Positions 33,106 through 42,966 of a stretch of DNA of 64,000 nt are shown here, piece by piece (position 1 is the stretch's first letter; every line of letters starts with the position of its first letter). The notes beneath the pieces are model-generated. The model made no database searches. It was not told the origin of the DNA and was given only the letters and a program-made list of their open reading frames with translations. The translations under genes were made by a program, and so were the position numbers. The DNA comes from an uncultured Bacillota bacterium (GTDB lineage: Bacteria > Bacillota > Clostridia > Lachnospirales > CAG-274): contig CATZZP010000006.1 of NCBI GenBank assembly GCA_958426775.1, forward strand, positions 1 through 64,000, read 5' to 3'.

Positions 33106-34608
33106 TCAATCTAAAGGCTTCATCGTTGGGAAGAACAGAACCTCACGAATAGTTGATGCATTTGTTAATAGCATTACAAGTCTGTCAATACCCATACCCA
33201 TACCACCTGTAGGAGGCATACCGTATTCAAGAGCTGTAAGGAAGTCCTCATCAATCATATTAGCCTCATCATCACCCTTAGCTCTAAGCTCCTCCTGATG
33301 CTCAAAACGCTTTCTCTGGTCAATAGGGTCATTAAGCTCACTGTAAGCGTTAGCAAACTCACGACCTACAATAAACAGCTCAAAACGCTCTGTATATTCA
33401 GGCTTATCAGGTTTTCTCTTTGTAAGAGGTGAAATATCAACGGGGTGATCCATAACAAAGGTTGGCTGAACAAGCTTTTCCTCAACATATTCCTCAAAGA
33501 ACAGGTTAAGAATATCACCCTTGCCGTGTCTTTCCTCAAACTCAATATGATGCTCCTTGGCAACGGCTCTTGCCTGCTCTAAGGTTTCAATCTTATCAAA
33601 GTCAACACCTGAATACTTTTTAACTGCATCAAGCATTGTAATTCTTTCAAAAGGCTTTTCAAGGTCAATTTCAGTACCCTGATAATTAATTTTAAGAGTA
33701 CCGCAAACCTCCTTAGCCGCATTTTTAATCATACCCTCGGTAACATCCATCATACCGTAGTAGTCGGTATATGCCTGATATAATTCCATAAGGGTAAACT
33801 CAGGGTTGTGCTTTGTATCCATACCCTCGTTTCTGAATACACGACCTATTTCATATACTCTCTCCAAACCGCCTACAATAAGTCTTTTAAGAGGAAGCTC
33901 AAGGGCAATTCTCATATACATATCAATATCAAGGGAATTGTGGTGTGTAATAAACGGTCTTGCGGAAGCACCGCCGGGGATTGTCTGGAGCATAGGTGTT
34001 TCCACCTCTAAGAACTCCCTGCTGTCAAGATAATTTCTGATTGATTTGATAATTGCACTTCTCTTAATGAAGGTATCTCTTACCTCAGGATTTACAATAA
34101 GGTCAACATATCTCTGACGGTATCTTAAATCCTGATTACTAAGACCGTGGAACTTTTCCGGTAAAATCTGAAGACTCTTGGAAAGGAGAGTAACCTCTTT
34201 AGCCTTAACGGAGGTTTCTCCCGTCTTAGTCTTAAACACCTCACCTTTAACTAATAAAATATCACCTATATCAAGCTTTTTAAAACGCTGATACTCATCT
34301 ACACCAAGCTCGTCCCTTGTTACATAGCACTGAATGCTGCCATCTCTGTCTAAAACATTGCAAAAGCTTGCCTTACCCATAACACGCTTATTCATAAGAC
34401 GACCTGCAACAGATACAGTCTTGCCCTCTAAAGAGTCAAAATTATCCTGTACCTCCTTGCTGTGGTGGGTAACCTCTGCCTTTACTATTTCAAAGGGATC
34501 CATACCTGCAGCCTGTAAATCTGCAAGCTTTTCACGTCTTATTCTTAAAAGCTCAGCAAGTGCCTTGCCCTCCGACTGCTGATTTTTAATATTATCGTTC
34601 TCTGCCAT
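33106..34608 (-). CDS. lysS: Lysyl-tRNA synthetase, class II
   Basis: 500 residues. An OB-fold anticodon-binding domain (GKTVSVAGRLMNKRVMGKA) is followed by the class II core with motif 2 FRNEGMDTKHNPEF and motif 3 GGMGMGIDRLVMLL. It charges tRNA-Lys in the cytoplasm. RBS GGAG precedes the ATG. It lies 20 bases after greA, a conserved greA-lysS arrangement. Confidence 0.97.
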   Translation of the reverse strand: MAENDNIKNQQSEGKALAELLRIRREKLADLQAAGMDPFEIVKAEVTHHSKEVQDNFDSLEGKTVSVAGRLMNKRVMGKASFCNVLDRDGSIQCYVTRDELGVDEYQRFKKLDIGDILLVKGEVFKTKTGETSVKAKEVTLLSKSLQILPEKFHGLSNQDLRYRQRYVDLIVNPEVRDTFIKRSAIIKSIRNYLDSREFLEVETPMLQTIPGGASARPFITHHNSLDIDMYMRIALELPLKRLIVGGLERVYEIGRVFRNEGMDTKHNPEFTLMELYQAYTDYYGMMDVTEGMIKNAAKEVCGTLKINYQGTEIDLEKPFERITMLDAVKKYSGVDFDKIETLEQARAVAKEHHIEFEERHGKGDILNLFFEEYVEEKLVQPTFVMDHPVDISPLTKRKPDKPEYTERFELFIVGREFANAYSELNDPIDQRKRFEHQEELRAKGDDEANMIDEDFLTALEYGMPPTGGMGMGIDRLVMLLTNASTIREVLFFPTMKPLD

Positions 34609-34628
34609 TTTCTTTCTCCTAAAACAAA

Positions 34629-35105
34629 TTACTGTATTTCAAGCACCTTAAACTTAACAACACCGTCAGGAGCATTAACGTTGATTTCATCGCCTACCCC
34701 ACGACCTAAAAGAGCAATACCTAAAGGAGATTCATTTGAAATTTTGCCCTCCTGTGGGTCAGCCTCTGCTGAGCCTACAAGTGTATAGGTAACCTCCTCG
34801 TCAAACTCTTCATCGTAAAGCTTAATTTTGTTACCAAGGTTAATTTTATTGTTGCTAAGGTCCTTTTCTTCAATAACCTCAACATTGCGAAGCATTTTTT
34901 CAATGGTAACAATTCTTGATTCTATTTCAGCCTGTTCCTCCTTAGCTGCATCATACTCAGCATTTTCGGAAAGGTCGCCCTGACTTCTTGCCTCTTTAAT
35001 TTTGACAGCCACCTCGGCACGTCTTACAACCTTGAGATTTTCAAGCTCTTCCTCCAGCTTTCTAAGACCCTCATAGGTAAGGATAATTTTCTTTTCGTCA
35101 GCCAT
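34629..35105 (-). CDS. greA: Transcription elongation factor GreA
   Basis: 158 residues, the standard length. An N-terminal coiled coil (LRKLEEELENLK, acidic tip DLSENAEYDAAKEEQ) inserts into the RNA polymerase secondary channel. The C-terminal FKBP-like domain ends ISNESPLGIALLGRGVGDEI. It rescues backtracked polymerase by stimulating transcript cleavage. Longer in-frame starts exist up to 35180, but family length and AAGGGAAG before ATG 35103-35105 favour this start. First gene of greA-lysS. Confidence 0.96.
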   Translation of the reverse strand: MADEKKIILTYEGLRKLEEELENLKVVRRAEVAVKIKEARSQGDLSENAEYDAAKEEQAEIESRIVTIEKMLRNVEVIEEKDLSNNKINLGNKIKLYDEEFDEEVTYTLVGSAEADPQEGKISNESPLGIALLGRGVGDEINVNAPDGVVKFKVLEIQ

Positions 35106-35176
35106 CAATAATCTTCCCTTCATTATATAATAAGTAGTTACATATCTTAAAATTATATCCCAAACAGATGATAATG

Positions 35177-35584
35177 TCAATCAGTTTTTTCTCCTATTAC
35201 TTTAACATAAAAGCTTCTTGTTCGCGGTCCGTCAAACTCACAGAAATAAATCCCCTGCCATGTGCCCAGGAGCAATCTGCCGTTTTCTATAATGACGGTT
35301 TCACTTGCTCCTACACAGCTTGCCTTAAGGTGTGCATGAGAGTTACCCTCCATATGCCTGAACTCAGGCCTGTCAGGAAAAGCCTTATCCATACCTATTA
35401 AAAAATCCCTTACTACATCAGGGTCTGCATTTTCATTAATGGTTATACCGGCTGTTGTGTGTGGACAGTACACAACCACAATACCGTTTTTAACCTTACT
35501 TGTGCATAGGGCATCATTAACCATACCGGTAATATTGAACATACCCTCTCTTGAGGTTGACAATGTAAAATGATACAAATTCAT
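35177..35584 (-). CDS. YjbQ family protein (UPF0047)
   Basis: 135 residues. Conserved motifs CPHTTAGITINENADPDV and HMEGNSHAHLKAS, with the family histidines, plus GTWQGIYFCEFDGPR. Family members have been called secondary thiamine-phosphate synthases because some have that weak activity; the physiological role is open. The GGAGGG site fits ATG 35582-35584, and an ATG five codons upstream has no RBS. It ends 72 bases before greA and may share a transcript. Confidence 0.9.
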   Translation of the reverse strand: MNLYHFTLSTSREGMFNITGMVNDALCTSKVKNGIVVVYCPHTTAGITINENADPDVVRDFLIGMDKAFPDRPEFRHMEGNSHAHLKASCVGASETVIIENGRLLLGTWQGIYFCEFDGPRTRSFYVKVIGEKTD

Positions 35585-35757
35585 ATAACCCTCCATTATT
35601 TACATAAAAATATCTGATGTAATTATAAACCCCATATTCAGCACTGTCAATCTTATAATAAAGTTTGTTTTTTAACTTTTTATGCCCATTTTATATTTTA
35701 TTCCAAAGTTTTTCCTAAAGAAAATGTATTTTTTAAAACTTTTTTTCAAAAAAGCAC

Positions 35758-35786
35758 TTGATTTTTTATTTATATGGTTGTATAAT
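35758..35786 (+). promoter_or_regulatory. Promoter of gltBD
   Basis: TTGATT (35758-35763), 17 bases, TATAAT (35781-35786). Predicted start about 35793. The remaining 35585-35757 stretch shows only AT-rich sequence. Confidence 0.75.
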
Positions 35787-35800
35787 GCATTCATACGATG

Positions 35801-35853
35801 AGGTATCCGGTGACATAATCCATATGTGGTTATCGCCACAGGATACCTTTTTG
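35801..35853 (+). promoter_or_regulatory. Terminator-like attenuator in the gltB leader
   Basis: Outer stem AGGTATCC (35801-35808) / GGATACCT (35841-35848). Inner stem 35809-35818 / 35830-35837 has a two-base bulge, followed by TTTTT. It begins within about 10 nt of the predicted start and lies 75 bases before gltB, with no upstream gene on this strand to terminate. It should stop most transcripts unless antiterminated. Confidence 0.68.
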
Positions 35854-35927
35854 CGTATTAAACACTACTTTTGTATGAAAATGCTTAGGCATTATTCAAA
35901 ATATATTAAAGAAAGGAATGATACGTG

Positions 35928-38900
35928 ATGCAGAACGGATTACCTCAAAAGCAAGGACTTTACGATCCAAAATTTGAGCACGACAACTGCGGTATCGGAT
36001 TTATTGCCAACATAAAGGGCAAAAAATCACACGATATTATTATTGACGCAATCGAGATACTTAAAAAGCTGGCTCACAGAGGTGGTGTCGGCAGCGAGCC
36101 TGATACAGGCGACGGTGCCGGTATCCTTATACAAATACCTCACAGCTTTATGAAAAAGGTTTGTGCCAATGACGGTATTACTTTACCTAAGGAAGGCAAC
36201 TACGGTGTAGGTATGCTTTTTCTCTCTCCTGATACGGAAACAAGAGCAAACAGCCTTAATAAGCTTGAAAAAATCATTTCCGATGAAGGTATGGAATACC
36301 TGGGTTACAGAGAAGTACCCACCTATGCTAATTGTATAGGCAAGACTGCTAAAGAGGCTATGCCCCACATTGTGCAGATTTTTATCAAAAGACCTGCCCA
36401 TGTTGCACAGGGTCTTGAATTTGAGCGTAAGCTTTTCATTATATTAAAGCGTTCTGAAAGAGAAATACGCTATTGCGGTCAGGATAAGGACAGCTATTTT
36501 TACTTTACCTCTCTTTCATCACGTACCATTGTATATAAGGGTATGCTTACCCCTGACCAGGTTTCAAGCTTTTACCTGGATTTAATGGACCTTGATATGA
36601 GTTCAGCTATTGCTCTTGTACACAGCCGTTTCTCAACTAATACCTTCCCCAGCTGGGAAAGAGCTCACCCCAACCGTTTTGTTATACATAACGGTGAAAT
36701 TAACACTATCCGTGGTAATGTAAACTGGACTAACGCCAGAGAAAAAATATTTGAAACCGATGTATTCGGTGAGGATATTAAAAAGATTTATCCCGTAATC
36801 AACGAGGACGGCTCTGACTCAGCTATGCTGGACAACTATCTGCATATGCTTACCCTCGCAGGCTTTTCACTACCACAGGCAGTTATGATGGCTATTCCCG
36901 AGCCTTGGGAAAACGATACAGCTATGAGTGATGAAAAGCGTGCCTTCTATGAGTATAACTCAACAAACGGCGAGCCTTGGGACGGTCCTGCGGCAGTAGG
37001 CTTTACTGACGGTGTACTTGTGGGTGCAACCCTTGACCGTAACGGCTTACGTCCTGCACGGTACTATGTAACAAATGATGATATGGTTATCCTCTCATCA
37101 GAGGTTGGTGTGCTTAACATAAAGCCTGAAAATATTGTTTCTAAAAACCGCCTTGAGCCGGGTAAGATGCTCCTTATTGATACTAAGGCAGGCCAGATTA
37201 TCTCCGATGAGGAAATCAAGCAGTCCATTGCCTCACAGCATCCTTACAGGCAGTGGCTTAATGAGAACCTTGTTGAAATTGACAACGTTAAATCAGGCAA
37301 AAGAGCTAAGGAATGGAAGGACCTTGCTGATGAAATGAAGGAGGCTATGCAGCAGCATCCTTACGGCGAACTTTGGACAAACCGCCTTATTGAAATTGAA
37401 AACCTTTTTGTAAATAAAGAGAATGATTTTGACAGTAAAACACCTCTTTTAATCCGTCAGAAAGCATTTGGCTATACATGGGAGGATTTGGACACTACCC
37501 TTAAAAATATAGTAGAAACAGGGGAAGACCCTATCGGTTCTATGGGTATTGATACACCTATTGCAGTGCTTTCCGACAAACCACAGCTGTTATACAACTA
37601 CTTCAAGCAGCTGTTTGCACAGGTTACAAACCCTCCTATTGACGCTATAAGAGAGCAGATTGTAACAAGTACAATTACCTACTTAGGCGGAGAGAGAAAC
37701 ATTCTTAATCCACAGGGTAAAAACTGCCACAGAATAAGAAGTAACTCACCTATCCTTACCAATGAAGAGCTTGACAAAATCAAATCTATAGATATGGAAG
37801 GCTTTAAGTCGGTTACTATACCTATACTTTACAATATTAATGAAAAGGGCGGACTTAAAAGTGCCCTTGACAACCTTTTTGAGGCAGCTAATATTGCAAT
37901 TGATAACAAGTACAATATCCTTATTCTTTCTGATAAGGGCGTTGATAAAAACAAATGTCCTATACCTGCATTACTTGCAGGTGCAGGTCTTCACCACCAC
38001 TTAATACGTATGGGTACACGTATGAAGGTCAGCATTGTGCTTGAAACAGGTGAGCCACGTGAGGTACACCACTTTGCAGTACTCCTTGGCTATGGTGTAA
38101 ATGCAGTAAATCCATATCTTGCATATGAAACAATTACCGATATGGCAAATAACGACTATGTTTCAAAGCCTGCCGCAGAGGCTGTTGAAATTTATCGCAA
38201 AGCTGTTACTAAGGGCATTGTAAAGATTATGTCCAAAATGGGTATCTCTACTATTCAAAGCTATATGGGTGCTCAGATTTTTGAGGCACTCGGTATTAAT
38301 GAGGCTGTTGTTGACAGGTACTTCACAGGTACCGTTACACGTATAGGCGGTATCGGTCTTAAGCATATAGCACAAGAGGCTGAAATGCGTCATGCCAAAG
38401 CCTTTGACCCACTTATTCAGACAGACGCTCTTGAAACAGGCGGCGACTACAAGTGGAGAAAAGACGGAGAGTACCATATGTACAATCCTCGCTCAATCTA
38501 TCTTTTACAGAAGGCTTGTCGTGAGGGCAACTACAAGCTCTTTAAGGAATATGCCGCACTTATGGACGACACAAGCGAAAAACTTTGTACTATAAGAGGC
38601 TTACTTGATATACGTACCGTTGATAAACCAATCAACATTGATGAGGTTGAGTCTATTGACTCTATTGTAAAACGCTTTAAAACAGGTGCTATGAGCTACG
38701 GCTCAATTTCTAAAGAAGCTCACGAGTGTATGGCTATTGCTATGAACCGTTTAGGAGGCAAGTCTAACACAGGTGAGGGCGGCGAAGAAGAGGAACGCTT
38801 TACTCCTGATGAAAACGGTGATTCACGTTGCTCTGCAATCAAGCAGGTTGCATCAGGTCGCTTTGGTGTAACAATAAATTACTTACAAAACGCTGTTGAA

Positions 38901-40649
38901 ATACAGATTAAGATGGCACAGGGTGCCAAGCCCGGTGAAGGCGGTCATCTCCCCGGTAAGAAGGTTTATCCTTGGATTGCTAAGGCAAGGCATTCAACTC
39001 CCGGTGTAGGTCTTATCTCACCACCACCTCACCACGACATCTATTCTATTGAGGACTTAGCTCAGCTTATACACGACCTTAAGAACGCTAACAGAGATGC
39101 ACGTATTTCCGTTAAGCTTGTTTCTGAGGCAGGTGTAGGTACTATTGCAGTAGGTGTTGCCAAGGGTCGTGCCGATGTTATCCTTATCAGCGGTTATGAC
39201 GGCGGTACAGGTGCCGCACCTCGTACCTCTACACGTCACGCAGGCTTACCTTGGGAGCTTGGTGTTGCAGAAACACATCAGGCACTGCTTATGAACAACC
39301 TTCGCAACAGAGTTGTAATTGAAACTGACGGTAAGCTTTTAACAGGCCGTGACCTTGCTGTTGCCTGTCTTTTAGGTGCAGAGGAGTTTGGTTTTGCTAC
39401 AGGTCCCCTTATTACTATGGGCTGTGTAATGATGCGTGTTTGTAACCTTGATACCTGCCCTGTAGGTGTTGCTACACAGAACCCTGAGCTTCGTGCTAAA
39501 TTTATGGGTAAGCCTGAATACGTAGAGAATTTTATGCGTTTTATTGCACAGAACTTACGTGAATGGATGGCTAAAATCGGTTGCAAGACAATAAACGAAA
39601 TGATTGGTCATGTTGAAAAGCTTACTCCTAAGAAGCTTGACCACCGGAAGGCTAAGGATGTTGACTTAACAAGCGTGCTTTATCAGCCTAAGATTTGTTC
39701 AAACGACTCTGAACGTTACTTTAACGTACAGCAGAATCATGAGCTTGAAAAATGTATTGACGTAAATGCACTTGTACGTCTTTGTACACCTGCTATCAAA
39801 TCAGGTAAGGAGATTTCTGCTTCCCTTGCTATTGACAACGTAGACAGAGTTTGCGGTACTATTCTTTCAAGTGAAATAACAAAGAAGTATGGTGCAAAGG
39901 GTCTGCCTGACGATACAATCAACTTAAACTTTGTAGGTTCAGCAGGTCAGAGCTTTGGTGCATTCCAGACACATGGTGTTACAATGCACTTGGAGGGTGA
40001 CTCAAATGACTATATCGGCAAGGGTCTTTCCGGTGGTAAGATTATTGTTGTACCTCCTAAAAAAGCTAAGTATGTTGCAGAGGATAACGTAATTATAGGT
40101 AACGTTGCTTTCTACGGTGCCATTGAGGGTGAAGCATACATTGACGGTATGGCAGGCGAACGCTTCTGTGTAAGAAATTCAGGTATTACTGCTGTTGTTG
40201 ACAGTGTGGGTCAACACGGCTGTGAGTATATGACAGGCGGTAGAGTTGCCGTACTGGGTAAGACAGGCAGGAACTTTGCAGCCGGTATGAGCGGCGGTGT
40301 TGCTTACGTATACAACTACGGCGGCGACTTTGAGTCACGCTGTAACAAGGGGCTTGTTCTTATTGAGGAAATTACCTCACAGGAGGATATAGACGAGCTT
40401 AGGACAATGGTTGAAAACCATCTTAAATATACAGGCTCAAAGAGAGCCAAGGAGCTTCTTGATAACTGGGATACAGAGATACACAACTTCCTTAAGGTTA
40501 TACCGAGAGCGTATAAGGAAATGATTGAGGAAATCAAGAAGTGTAAAGCATCGGGCATGAATGATGAAGATGCAATTATGGACGCATTTTTGGTTGTAAG
40601 TAAAAACACAACCTTTAAAAGACCGGAAAGGAGTGCTGTAAATGGGTAA
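35928..40649 (+). CDS. gltB: Glutamate synthase large subunit
   Basis: 1573 residues. A short propeptide precedes the N-terminal nucleophile Cys21 (HDNCGIGF) of the class II amidotransferase domain. The central domain follows, then the FMN-binding synthase domain (GGKSNTGEGGEEEERF, GAKPGEGGHLPGKKV), the 3Fe-4S cluster region (CNLDTCPVGVATQ), and a C-terminal GXGXG beta-helix. It makes two glutamates from glutamine and 2-oxoglutarate. A GTG immediately precedes the ATG at 35928; either could start translation from the AAAGGA site. It overlaps gltD by 8 bases. Confidence 0.97.
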   Translation: MQNGLPQKQGLYDPKFEHDNCGIGFIANIKGKKSHDIIIDAIEILKKLAHRGGVGSEPDTGDGAGILIQIPHSFMKKVCANDGITLPKEGNYGVGMLFLSPDTETRANSLNKLEKIISDEGMEYLGYREVPTYANCIGKTAKEAMPHIVQIFIKRPAHVAQGLEFERKLFIILKRSEREIRYCGQDKDSYFYFTSLSSRTIVYKGMLTPDQVSSFYLDLMDLDMSSAIALVHSRFSTNTFPSWERAHPNRFVIHNGEINTIRGNVNWTNAREKIFETDVFGEDIKKIYPVINEDGSDSAMLDNYLHMLTLAGFSLPQAVMMAIPEPWENDTAMSDEKRAFYEYNSTNGEPWDGPAAVGFTDGVLVGATLDRNGLRPARYYVTNDDMVILSSEVGVLNIKPENIVSKNRLEPGKMLLIDTKAGQIISDEEIKQSIASQHPYRQWLNENLVEIDNVKSGKRAKEWKDLADEMKEAMQQHPYGELWTNRLIEIENLFVNKENDFDSKTPLLIRQKAFGYTWEDLDTTLKNIVETGEDPIGSMGIDTPIAVLSDKPQLLYNYFKQLFAQVTNPPIDAIREQIVTSTITYLGGERNILNPQGKNCHRIRSNSPILTNEELDKIKSIDMEGFKSVTIPILYNINEKGGLKSALDNLFEAANIAIDNKYNILILSDKGVDKNKCPIPALLAGAGLHHHLIRMGTRMKVSIVLETGEPREVHHFAVLLGYGVNAVNPYLAYETITDMANNDYVSKPAAEAVEIYRKAVTKGIVKIMSKMGISTIQSYMGAQIFEALGINEAVVDRYFTGTVTRIGGIGLKHIAQEAEMRHAKAFDPLIQTDALETGGDYKWRKDGEYHMYNPRSIYLLQKACREGNYKLFKEYAALMDDTSEKLCTIRGLLDIRTVDKPINIDEVESIDSIVKRFKTGAMSYGSISKEAHECMAIAMNRLGGKSNTGEGGEEEERFTPDENGDSRCSAIKQVASGRFGVTINYLQNAVEIQIKMAQGAKPGEGGHLPGKKVYPWIAKARHSTPGVGLISPPPHHDIYSIEDLAQLIHDLKNANRDARISVKLVSEAGVGTIAVGVAKGRADVILISGYDGGTGAAPRTSTRHAGLPWELGVAETHQALLMNNLRNRVVIETDGKLLTGRDLAVACLLGAEEFGFATGPLITMGCVMMRVCNLDTCPVGVATQNPELRAKFMGKPEYVENFMRFIAQNLREWMAKIGCKTINEMIGHVEKLTPKKLDHRKAKDVDLTSVLYQPKICSNDSERYFNVQQNHELEKCIDVNALVRLCTPAIKSGKEISASLAIDNVDRVCGTILSSEITKKYGAKGLPDDTINLNFVGSAGQSFGAFQTHGVTMHLEGDSNDYIGKGLSGGKIIVVPPKKAKYVAEDNVIIGNVAFYGAIEGEAYIDGMAGERFCVRNSGITAVVDSVGQHGCEYMTGGRVAVLGKTGRNFAAGMSGGVAYVYNYGGDFESRCNKGLVLIEEITSQEDIDELRTMVENHLKYTGSKRAKELLDNWDTEIHNFLKVIPRAYKEMIEEIKKCKASGMNDEDAIMDAFLVVSKNTTFKRPERSAVNG

Positions 40650-42102
40650 GCCAACAGGTTTTCTAGATTATGAAAGAAAGCTTCCGCAGGACAGACCGCC
40701 TGAGGAGCGTATAAACGACTGGAACGAATTTCACACTCATTTTGACGAGGAAAGCTTAAGAGAGCAGGGTGCACGCTGTATGAACTGCGGCGTTGCATTC
40801 TGTCATACAGGCTTACCCCTTGAGGGAGGTTGTCCTTTAGGCAACCTTATCCCTGAGTGGAACGACCTTGTTTACCACGGTAAGTTTGAGGAGGCTTACA
40901 AGCGTCTTTCCAAGACAAGTAACTTCCCTGAATTTACAGGCAGAGTATGTCCTGCACTTTGTGAGGGTTCATGTACCTTAGGTATGCACGAGCCTTCTGT
41001 TACAACTAAAAACATTGAGGTTCATATTATAGACAAGATGTTTGAGCAGGGCAAGGTTGTACCTCGTATACCCAAAAAGTCAACCGAAAAGAGAGTTGCT
41101 GTTATCGGCTCAGGTCCAAGCGGTCTTGCATGTGCAGATATTTTAAATCAGTTAGGTCATAAGGTAACCGTATTTGAAAGAAGCGACCGTATAGGCGGTC
41201 TGCTTATGTACGGTATACCTAATATGAAGCTTGATAAAAAGATTGTACAGCGTAGAGTTGATATACTTGCTAAAGAGGGTATCACCTTTGTCACAAACAC
41301 AGAAATCGGCAAGAACTATCCTGCCGCTAAGATAATTAACGAGTATGATGCTGTTGTGCTTTGCTGTGGTGCAACCAAGCCACGTGACTTAGTAGCAGAA
41401 GGCAGAGATTGCAGCGGTATTTACTTTGCTGTTGACTTTCTTAAGGCTAACACAAAAAGTCTTTTAGACTCTGACCACCAAGACAGAAACTATATTTCAG
41501 CAGAAGGCAAGGACGTAATTGTTATAGGCGGCGGTGACACAGGTACAGACTGTGTAGGTACATCTATCCGTCATGGCTGTAAGAGCGTAAACCAGATTGA
41601 GATTATGCCTGAATTACCTGAACAGCGTACTTCAGCTAACCACTGGCCGCAGTGGCCTCGTATTAAAAAGGTTGACTACGGTCAGGAGGAGGCTATTTAC
41701 CTTTACGGTAAAGACCCACGTAACTATCTCTCCACCGTTACTAAGATAGTAGGTGATGAAAACAACCATATTAAAGAGGTTCATACAGTTAATGTAGAAT
41801 GGAAAAATGAAAACGGCAGAATGACACCTGTGCCTGTCGAGGGCAGTGAAAAGGTTTGGCCATGTCAGCTTTTGCTTATAGCAATGGGCTTTACAGGTCC
41901 CGAGGATACGCTCATTAAACAATTCTCATTAGAAACAGATGCAAGGGGTAACGTAAAGGCAGATGAAAGCAAATACGCTACAAGCCTGAAAGGTGTATTT
42001 GCCGCAGGCGATATGCGAAGAGGTCAGAGCCTTGTAGTTTGGGCAATTCATGAGGGACGTGAAGCAGCTAAGGCTGTTGACGAATATTTAAGCAACAGAT
42101 AA
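40642..42102 (+). CDS. gltD: Glutamate synthase small subunit
   Basis: 486 residues. N-terminal cysteine clusters for two 4Fe-4S centres (CMNCGVAFCHTG, CPALCEGSCTLG) precede an FAD-binding VIGSGPSGLACADIL near 148 and an NAD(P)H-binding VIGGGDTGTDCVGT near 292. It feeds electrons from NAD(P)H to GltB. Its start lies inside the gltB end with GGAAAGGAG, implying coupled translation. It completes the GOGAT enzyme and complements gdhA. Confidence 0.97.
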   Translation: MGKPTGFLDYERKLPQDRPPEERINDWNEFHTHFDEESLREQGARCMNCGVAFCHTGLPLEGGCPLGNLIPEWNDLVYHGKFEEAYKRLSKTSNFPEFTGRVCPALCEGSCTLGMHEPSVTTKNIEVHIIDKMFEQGKVVPRIPKKSTEKRVAVIGSGPSGLACADILNQLGHKVTVFERSDRIGGLLMYGIPNMKLDKKIVQRRVDILAKEGITFVTNTEIGKNYPAAKIINEYDAVVLCCGATKPRDLVAEGRDCSGIYFAVDFLKANTKSLLDSDHQDRNYISAEGKDVIVIGGGDTGTDCVGTSIRHGCKSVNQIEIMPELPEQRTSANHWPQWPRIKKVDYGQEEAIYLYGKDPRNYLSTVTKIVGDENNHIKEVHTVNVEWKNENGRMTPVPVEGSEKVWPCQLLLIAMGFTGPEDTLIKQFSLETDARGNVKADESKYATSLKGVFAAGDMRRGQSLVVWAIHEGREAAKAVDEYLSNR

Positions 42103-42109
42103 TAATATA

Positions 42110-42138
42110 TTGACAGAGCTTTTTATATGTGCTATAGT
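42110..42138 (+). promoter_or_regulatory. Promoter of the 42.25-kb transporter gene
   Basis: TTGACA (42110-42115), 17 bases, TATAGT (42133-42138). Predicted start about 42145. Confidence 0.82.
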
Positions 42139-42162
42139 AGTACAAAATAAATAGTTGACATT

Positions 42163-42235
42163 ACCTGTCACCGGACAGGTCGGCGTCAAAATCATACCTT
42201 AGGTCTTAGTGGTATGGTTTTGGCGCCTTTTGTTT
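42163..42235 (+). promoter_or_regulatory. Two-hairpin leader with strong terminator (candidate riboswitch or antitermination target)
   Basis: Hairpin 1: ACCTGTC (42163-42169), loop ACCG, GACAGGT (42174-42180). Hairpin 2: a 17-bp stem 42182-42198 / 42211-42227 (two G-U pairs), loop of 12, then TTTTGTTTT. It lies between a consensus promoter and the RBS AAGGAGG, with no gene to terminate. The sensing part is only about 35 nt. I recognise no described class; the ACCG loop differs from the ACGR loops of guanidine-II. Confidence 0.72.
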
Positions 42236-42250
42236 TAAGGAGGTTTTTAT

Positions 42251-42925
42251 ATGTTAATTCTTTTAGGCACTACCCTTACCGCAAGCTTTTTTGACAGCCT
42301 CAACCCATCTGCTGTAGCACAGCAGATGCTTATACAAGCATTGTTAAAAAATAAAAAGCACACATTATTTTTTATTTCAGGTATAGGTCTTGCAAACTAT
42401 CTTTTAGGCTTAGCTGTGTTTTACGGCATCATTGACAGGCTTAATTATTTATGGCATATTTGCATTGAAAAATATCCTGTCCATACCTATTCTGCAGAAG
42501 CTATTGCAGGCATTATATGCCTGATTATAGGTGTTAAAACTCTTATTAAAGTTAAAAAATGTCCTTCAGTTGAAGAAATTAAGGCTCCCAGGAATGCACT
42601 TACACCCCTCACCTTGTTTATTATGGGTGCTTGCTTTTGTGCGGTTGAGCTTACAAGTGCCTTGCCTTATTTCGGCTTTCTTGCCGTGCTTTCAGGCTAC
42701 GGTCTTTCTCTGCCTTACGTGCTTGCCTTTATTTTGCTTTATAATTTTGTATATTTAGCACCTCTTATATTTCTCTATTTTTTTTATAACCGCATACAAG
42801 GTACAAAGCTTATTAAAAGCCTTGAAAATATACTGGGAAAGGTGTCAGCTTACATTATACCTTTTGCCCTTATCATTTTAGCTGTTATTTTTATAGCCGA
42901 CAGTTTTACTTCATTTTTTATGTAA
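42251..42925 (+). CDS. Six-helix membrane protein of the LysE/DsbD-like (GAP) type
   Basis: 224 residues with about six transmembrane helices. The opening (TTLTASFFDSLNPSAVA) and the internal repeat near 118-150 (FIMGACFCAVELTSALPYFG) resemble the cytochrome-biogenesis/LysE/GAP transporter group, where an N-P or E-L-x-S-A-x-P element lies in helices 1 and 4. It is a possible exporter of a small solute. AAGGAGG lies 10 bases before the ATG. The regulated leader upstream implies expression in response to a specific signal. Substrate unknown. Confidence 0.65.
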   Translation: MLILLGTTLTASFFDSLNPSAVAQQMLIQALLKNKKHTLFFISGIGLANYLLGLAVFYGIIDRLNYLWHICIEKYPVHTYSAEAIAGIICLIIGVKTLIKVKKCPSVEEIKAPRNALTPLTLFIMGACFCAVELTSALPYFGFLAVLSGYGLSLPYVLAFILLYNFVYLAPLIFLYFFYNRIQGTKLIKSLENILGKVSAYIIPFALIILAVIFIADSFTSFFM

Positions 42926-42930
42926 AAAAA

Positions 42931-42960
42931 ATCCCGCGGAAATTTAATTCTACGGGCTTT
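42931..42960. terminator. Terminator after the transporter gene
   Basis: Imperfect stem CCCG-GGAA (42933-42940 region) / TTC-CGGG (42948-42956), flanked by A and T tracts usable in both directions. Confidence 0.65.
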
Positions 42961-42966
42961 TTATAT

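Noticed and set aside
36183..39922. Minus-strand frames opposite gltB
   Set aside because: They are shadows of the gltB codon pattern without RBS or recognisable domains.
42163..42235. Guanidine-II or fluoride riboswitch in the transporter leader
   Set aside because: The first loop is ACCG rather than ACGR, and fluoride-motif sequences are missing.
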